A DNA stretch of 8,126 nt. Source: Ruminococcus sp. GTDB lineage: Bacteria; Bacillota; Clostridia; Oscillospirales; Ruminococcaceae. This document shows, in pieces, positions 6,638-8,126 of this stretch. The translations under genes were made by a program, and so were the position numbers. Where the stretch lies: NCBI GenBank assembly GCA_014799765.1, contig JAAVHK010000062.1, positions 1 to 8,126 of the forward strand, in the 5' to 3' direction. Every line of letters starts with the position of its first letter. Positions within the stretch are counted from its first letter, which is position 1. The notes below the pieces were generated by a model. It did no database searches. It was not told the DNA's origin and was given only the letters and a program-made list of their open reading frames with translations.

Positions 6638-7643
6638 TCAGTACGGGTCAACCATTTTGTGACTTATATAGGCATATTCTGAACCATAACTTATTTTATA
6701 CCAGTAATTGTCAATGAGGTCATAGACGTCATATACCTGACCTTGTTTGGCGTAACCGAGAACGTCATCACCCTCACAGATTTTAGGGTATCTGTTTATA
6801 CACGCTGAACCTTTTGAAACCTTGACCTGTGAACATATAGACGGTGCAATTTCCGGAGATTTGCCGATTGCTATATAGCTTTTCGGAACATAACCTATTC
6901 TGTAGGACTGACTGCCGAAATCACGCCTTATGAAATACCAGTCATCTACACTGCCGAGTATTTCAACACCGCTGTCCTTGTATACCATATATTTTACATC
7001 TTTGTAGCTGTCGGAAGACGGTTCGGAGAATATATAACAACTCTCTACTATACAGTAACCCTCGTTTTTGTTTTCCACGTACTTCGGATAGGAAAGCGGT
7101 GTGGCGTACTTTACCTGAAAATCGTCAAGGGCGAACTCTATATTTATAATATTTTCAATTTTGTTTTCGATATTTATTCCCTGACTGCCGTTGTCAATAG
7201 CCTGAACAGGTACAGCCGGAGCTTCTGTTTCTGCCTGCTCCTGAGCCTGTGCTTTAACCGGAGTTTCTGCCTGTGTGGGTGGTTCAGTTTCAGCCGGAAT
7301 CTCAACGGCAGAAAATGAAATATTATTTAATTCAACGTATCCTGTAAAACCGTTGGCGGAAATATTAGCCCATTGTTGTTCTGAGCGATTGAAAATAACC
7401 TCGTCATTTGTGTAAAGTCTTCATAATACTGAACCGTTTTCGATACTGCTTTTCATTTCAACGTATTCATCACCGTCCGGCATGACAATATATGCCGGTG
7501 TGGAAGCACTTTCATTATTCTGTACGCTGTTTTCCTGTACGGAACTGTGTTCGCTGTCACCTGATATATTATCTATAAAACGGAAGTCTGCCACATGAAG
7601 TAAGTGTAGCTGTAAGACATAATAAAGCAATAAATTTTTTCAT
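6638..7643 (-). pseudogene. Broken lipoprotein gene with three SH3-like domains
   Basis: From ATG 7643 the frame reads a lipoprotein signal (MKKFIALLCLTATLTSC, lipobox LTSC, Cys17) behind a good GAGGTG site (7650-7655), but hits TAA at 7569-7571 after 24 residues. Dropping one base of the TGTGG run near 7591-7593 moves it into the frame that continues ...DFRFIDNISGD and runs to the stop at 6638, interrupted only by an in-frame TGA at 7421-7423. The repaired product is ~334 residues: signal, acidic Ser/Asn/Gln linker, SH3-like domain 1 (the TGA falls just before RLYTNDEV, and the domain ends at GFTGYVELNNI), a Pro/Glu/Gln-rich linker, then SH3-like domains 2 and 3 (each with a W/Y-Y-I core and a closing Y[VI]...). 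Bacterial SH3-like domains usually bind cell wall or other surface partners. The distal open part has no Met and no ribosome site, so it is not a separate gene. Real decay or two sequencing errors cannot be told apart here. Confidence 0.8.
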
Positions 7644-7661
7644 AATAATCACCTCATAGAA

Positions 7662-7690
7662 ATTATATCATATTTTCCGGAAAATTGCAA
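7662..7690 (-). promoter_or_regulatory. SigA-type promoter of the SH3 lipoprotein gene, with palindrome in the spacer
   Basis: On the minus strand: -35 TTGCAA (7685-7690), 17-base spacer, -10 TATAAT (7662-7667), with TG one base upstream of the -10. Almost the whole spacer is a perfect 14-bp palindrome, ATTTTCCGGAAAAT (7672-7685), a plausible operator. The predicted start lies near 7655, which would leave a leader of only about a dozen bases that just includes the GAGGTG site. Confidence 0.65.
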
Positions 7691-7717
7691 TTGAAAATAC
7701 GGAAAATTTATATAAAT

Positions 7718-7746
7718 ATTACAACCTGAAACAGATGTTTTGTCAG
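7718..7746 (-). promoter_or_regulatory. Possible second upstream promoter for the lipoprotein gene
   Basis: CTGACA (7741-7746), a 17-base spacer and TGTAAT (7718-7723) read on the minus strand, giving a ~68-base leader. It is weaker than the promoter at 7662-7690 and may be a chance match in AT-rich DNA. Confidence 0.3.
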
Positions 7747-7771
7747 AATGCCGGATATTGACCGAAGTGTG

Positions 7772-7800
7772 TTGACATTTTCTGTCATATATGATATGAT
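7772..7800 (+). promoter_or_regulatory. Consensus-like plus-strand promoter pointing antisense into the SLOG gene
   Basis: A perfect -35 TTGACA (7772-7777), 17-base spacer and -10 TATGAT (7795-7800) with an extended -10 TG (7792-7793). No plus-strand gene follows; transcription from about 7807 would run antisense to the end of the SLOG-family gene. An inverted repeat TGACA (7773-7777) / TGTCA (7783-7787) overlaps the -35 and spacer. Confidence 0.5.
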
Positions 7801-7823
7801 ATAAAAAAGAACGTTTATATCAT
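7796..7823. repeat. AT-rich inverted repeat just downstream of the SLOG gene
   Basis: ATGATATAAA (7796-7805) and its exact complement (7814-7823) form a 10-bp stem with an 8-base loop, four bases beyond the SLOG stop codon. The plus strand continues with TTTT. On the minus strand, the direction that would end the SLOG gene, no T tract follows, so terminator function there is weak. It also overlaps the start region of the plus-strand promoter. Confidence 0.45.
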
Positions 7824-7826
7824 TTT

Positions 7827-8126
7827 TCAGATTCCTGTATTTATTATCTGCCTGTTGAGTTTTTCTGCATAACGCACAGAACGATATGCACGGCTTCCGG
7901 TAGTGTGCTGGATACAGCATACTATAATATCGGAATTTTCAATCATAATCCGGTTGCGTATCTGTATGGCGGATTTAGGATAGGCTTCAGCGGATTCCTT
8001 ACATATTTCAACCTCATTGTAACAGCACAGATAATTTTCTTTATGGTCACGGAAACCTGCTCTCATATACGGCAGTACAAGCACTGTATACATATTGTTT
8101 TTCCCCGGGGCGATACGGCTTACTAC
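7827..8126 (-). CDS. SLOG-family DUF1273 (YpsA-like) protein, 3' part only
   Basis: The reading frame is open from the window edge to TGA at 7827-7829, so only the last 99 residues are seen; the start lies to the right. An internal ATG at 8093 is not preceded by a ribosome site, and the frame continues upstream of it (VVSRIAPGKNN). The visible part shows a beta strand TVLVLPYM, then YNEVEICKES, YPKSAIQIRNRIMIENSDIIVC and a final TGSRAYRSVRYAEKLNRQIINTG. This order (VLPY, RNR.MI..SD, a Gly-containing turn, YAE....IIN) is typical of the DUF1273/YpsA branch of the SLOG Rossmann superfamily, which includes nucleotide- or nucleic-acid-related proteins such as DprA and LOG. YpsA has been linked to cell division in Firmicutes, but the biochemical role is unknown. 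The usual GG near the C-terminus is TGS here. It reads toward the lipoprotein gene but is 183 bases away, with promoters between. Confidence 0.7.
   Translation of the reverse strand, partial: VVSRIAPGKNNMYTVLVLPYMRAGFRDHKENYLCCYNEVEICKESAEAYPKSAIQIRNRIMIENSDIIVCCIQHTTGSRAYRSVRYAEKLNRQIINTGI

Noticed and set aside
6638..7078. A free-standing 146-residue SH3 protein starting at GTG 7078
   Set aside because: The frame stays open upstream to 7420 with SH3-type and linker sequence, there is no Shine-Dalgarno before 7078, and no Met occurs in the upstream part; it is the tail of the broken lipoprotein gene.
7421..7423. TGA read as selenocysteine or as a sense codon
   Set aside because: TGA is the normal stop of the genes ending at 617 and at 7827, no selenocysteine-insertion-like hairpin is evident, and a Sec in an SH3 loop makes no sense; a second lesion in the same gene favours decay or sequence error.
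7796..7823. Strong terminator for the SLOG gene
   Set aside because: The stem is all A-T apart from two G-C pairs or fewer, and no T run follows on the minus strand; kept only as an inverted repeat.
7708..7920. 70-residue minus-strand open frame across the SLOG gene end
   Set aside because: It is in a different frame from the recognisable SLOG C-terminus and extends into the regulatory gap without a ribosome site.

Overview
The window looks like a chromosomal segment of a low-GC, cellulosome-producing Clostridia relative, most likely Ruminococcus or a close neighbour. Three things point there: a secreted pectinase ending in a poly-threonine linker and a type I dockerin, AT-rich intergenic DNA with near-consensus SigA-type promoters, and strong AGGAGG/GAGGTG ribosome binding sites. 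The species call is inference. No mobile element, CRISPR array, tRNA or rRNA was seen.

Left part, plus strand (1-3376): a HAD-fold nucleotidase-like protein (21-617), then a stand-alone ydbC-type PC4 single-stranded-DNA-binding protein (701-934) with its own promoter and terminator. Next is a two-gene transcription unit with a near-perfect extended -10 promoter (1052-1080). It encodes two lysine/glutamate-rich coiled-coil proteins of unknown function (1198-2181 and 2208-3335). They are diverged paralogs: the last ~160 residues align almost without gaps and end in the same TV[KQ]STGG motif. The second has an extra N-terminal domain, a Pro/Ala linker and a well-formed internal start site that could yield a short form. 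A strong, probably bidirectional terminator (3344-3376) closes the unit.

Middle, minus strand (3394-6516): a 1040-residue secreted rhamnogalacturonan lyase (PL11 family) with signal peptide, N-terminal beta domain, catalytic propeller, two RICIN/CBM13-like modules, Thr linker and dockerin. It is probably a pectin-degrading cellulosome component, and it has its own promoter at 6584-6612.

Right part, minus strand (6638-8126): a lipoprotein gene with three SH3-like domains, broken by a one-base frameshift just after the lipobox and by an in-frame TGA about 170 bases later (or carrying two sequence errors). Upstream of it is the 3' end of a SLOG/DUF1273 (YpsA-like) gene that runs off the window. 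The 183-base gap between them holds a promoter with a 14-bp palindrome in its spacer, and a second, plus-strand consensus promoter that points antisense into the SLOG gene.

The genes do not form one pathway. The most unusual element is the coiled-coil paralog pair with its possible internal start; the second is the damaged SH3 lipoprotein with its dense regulatory region.
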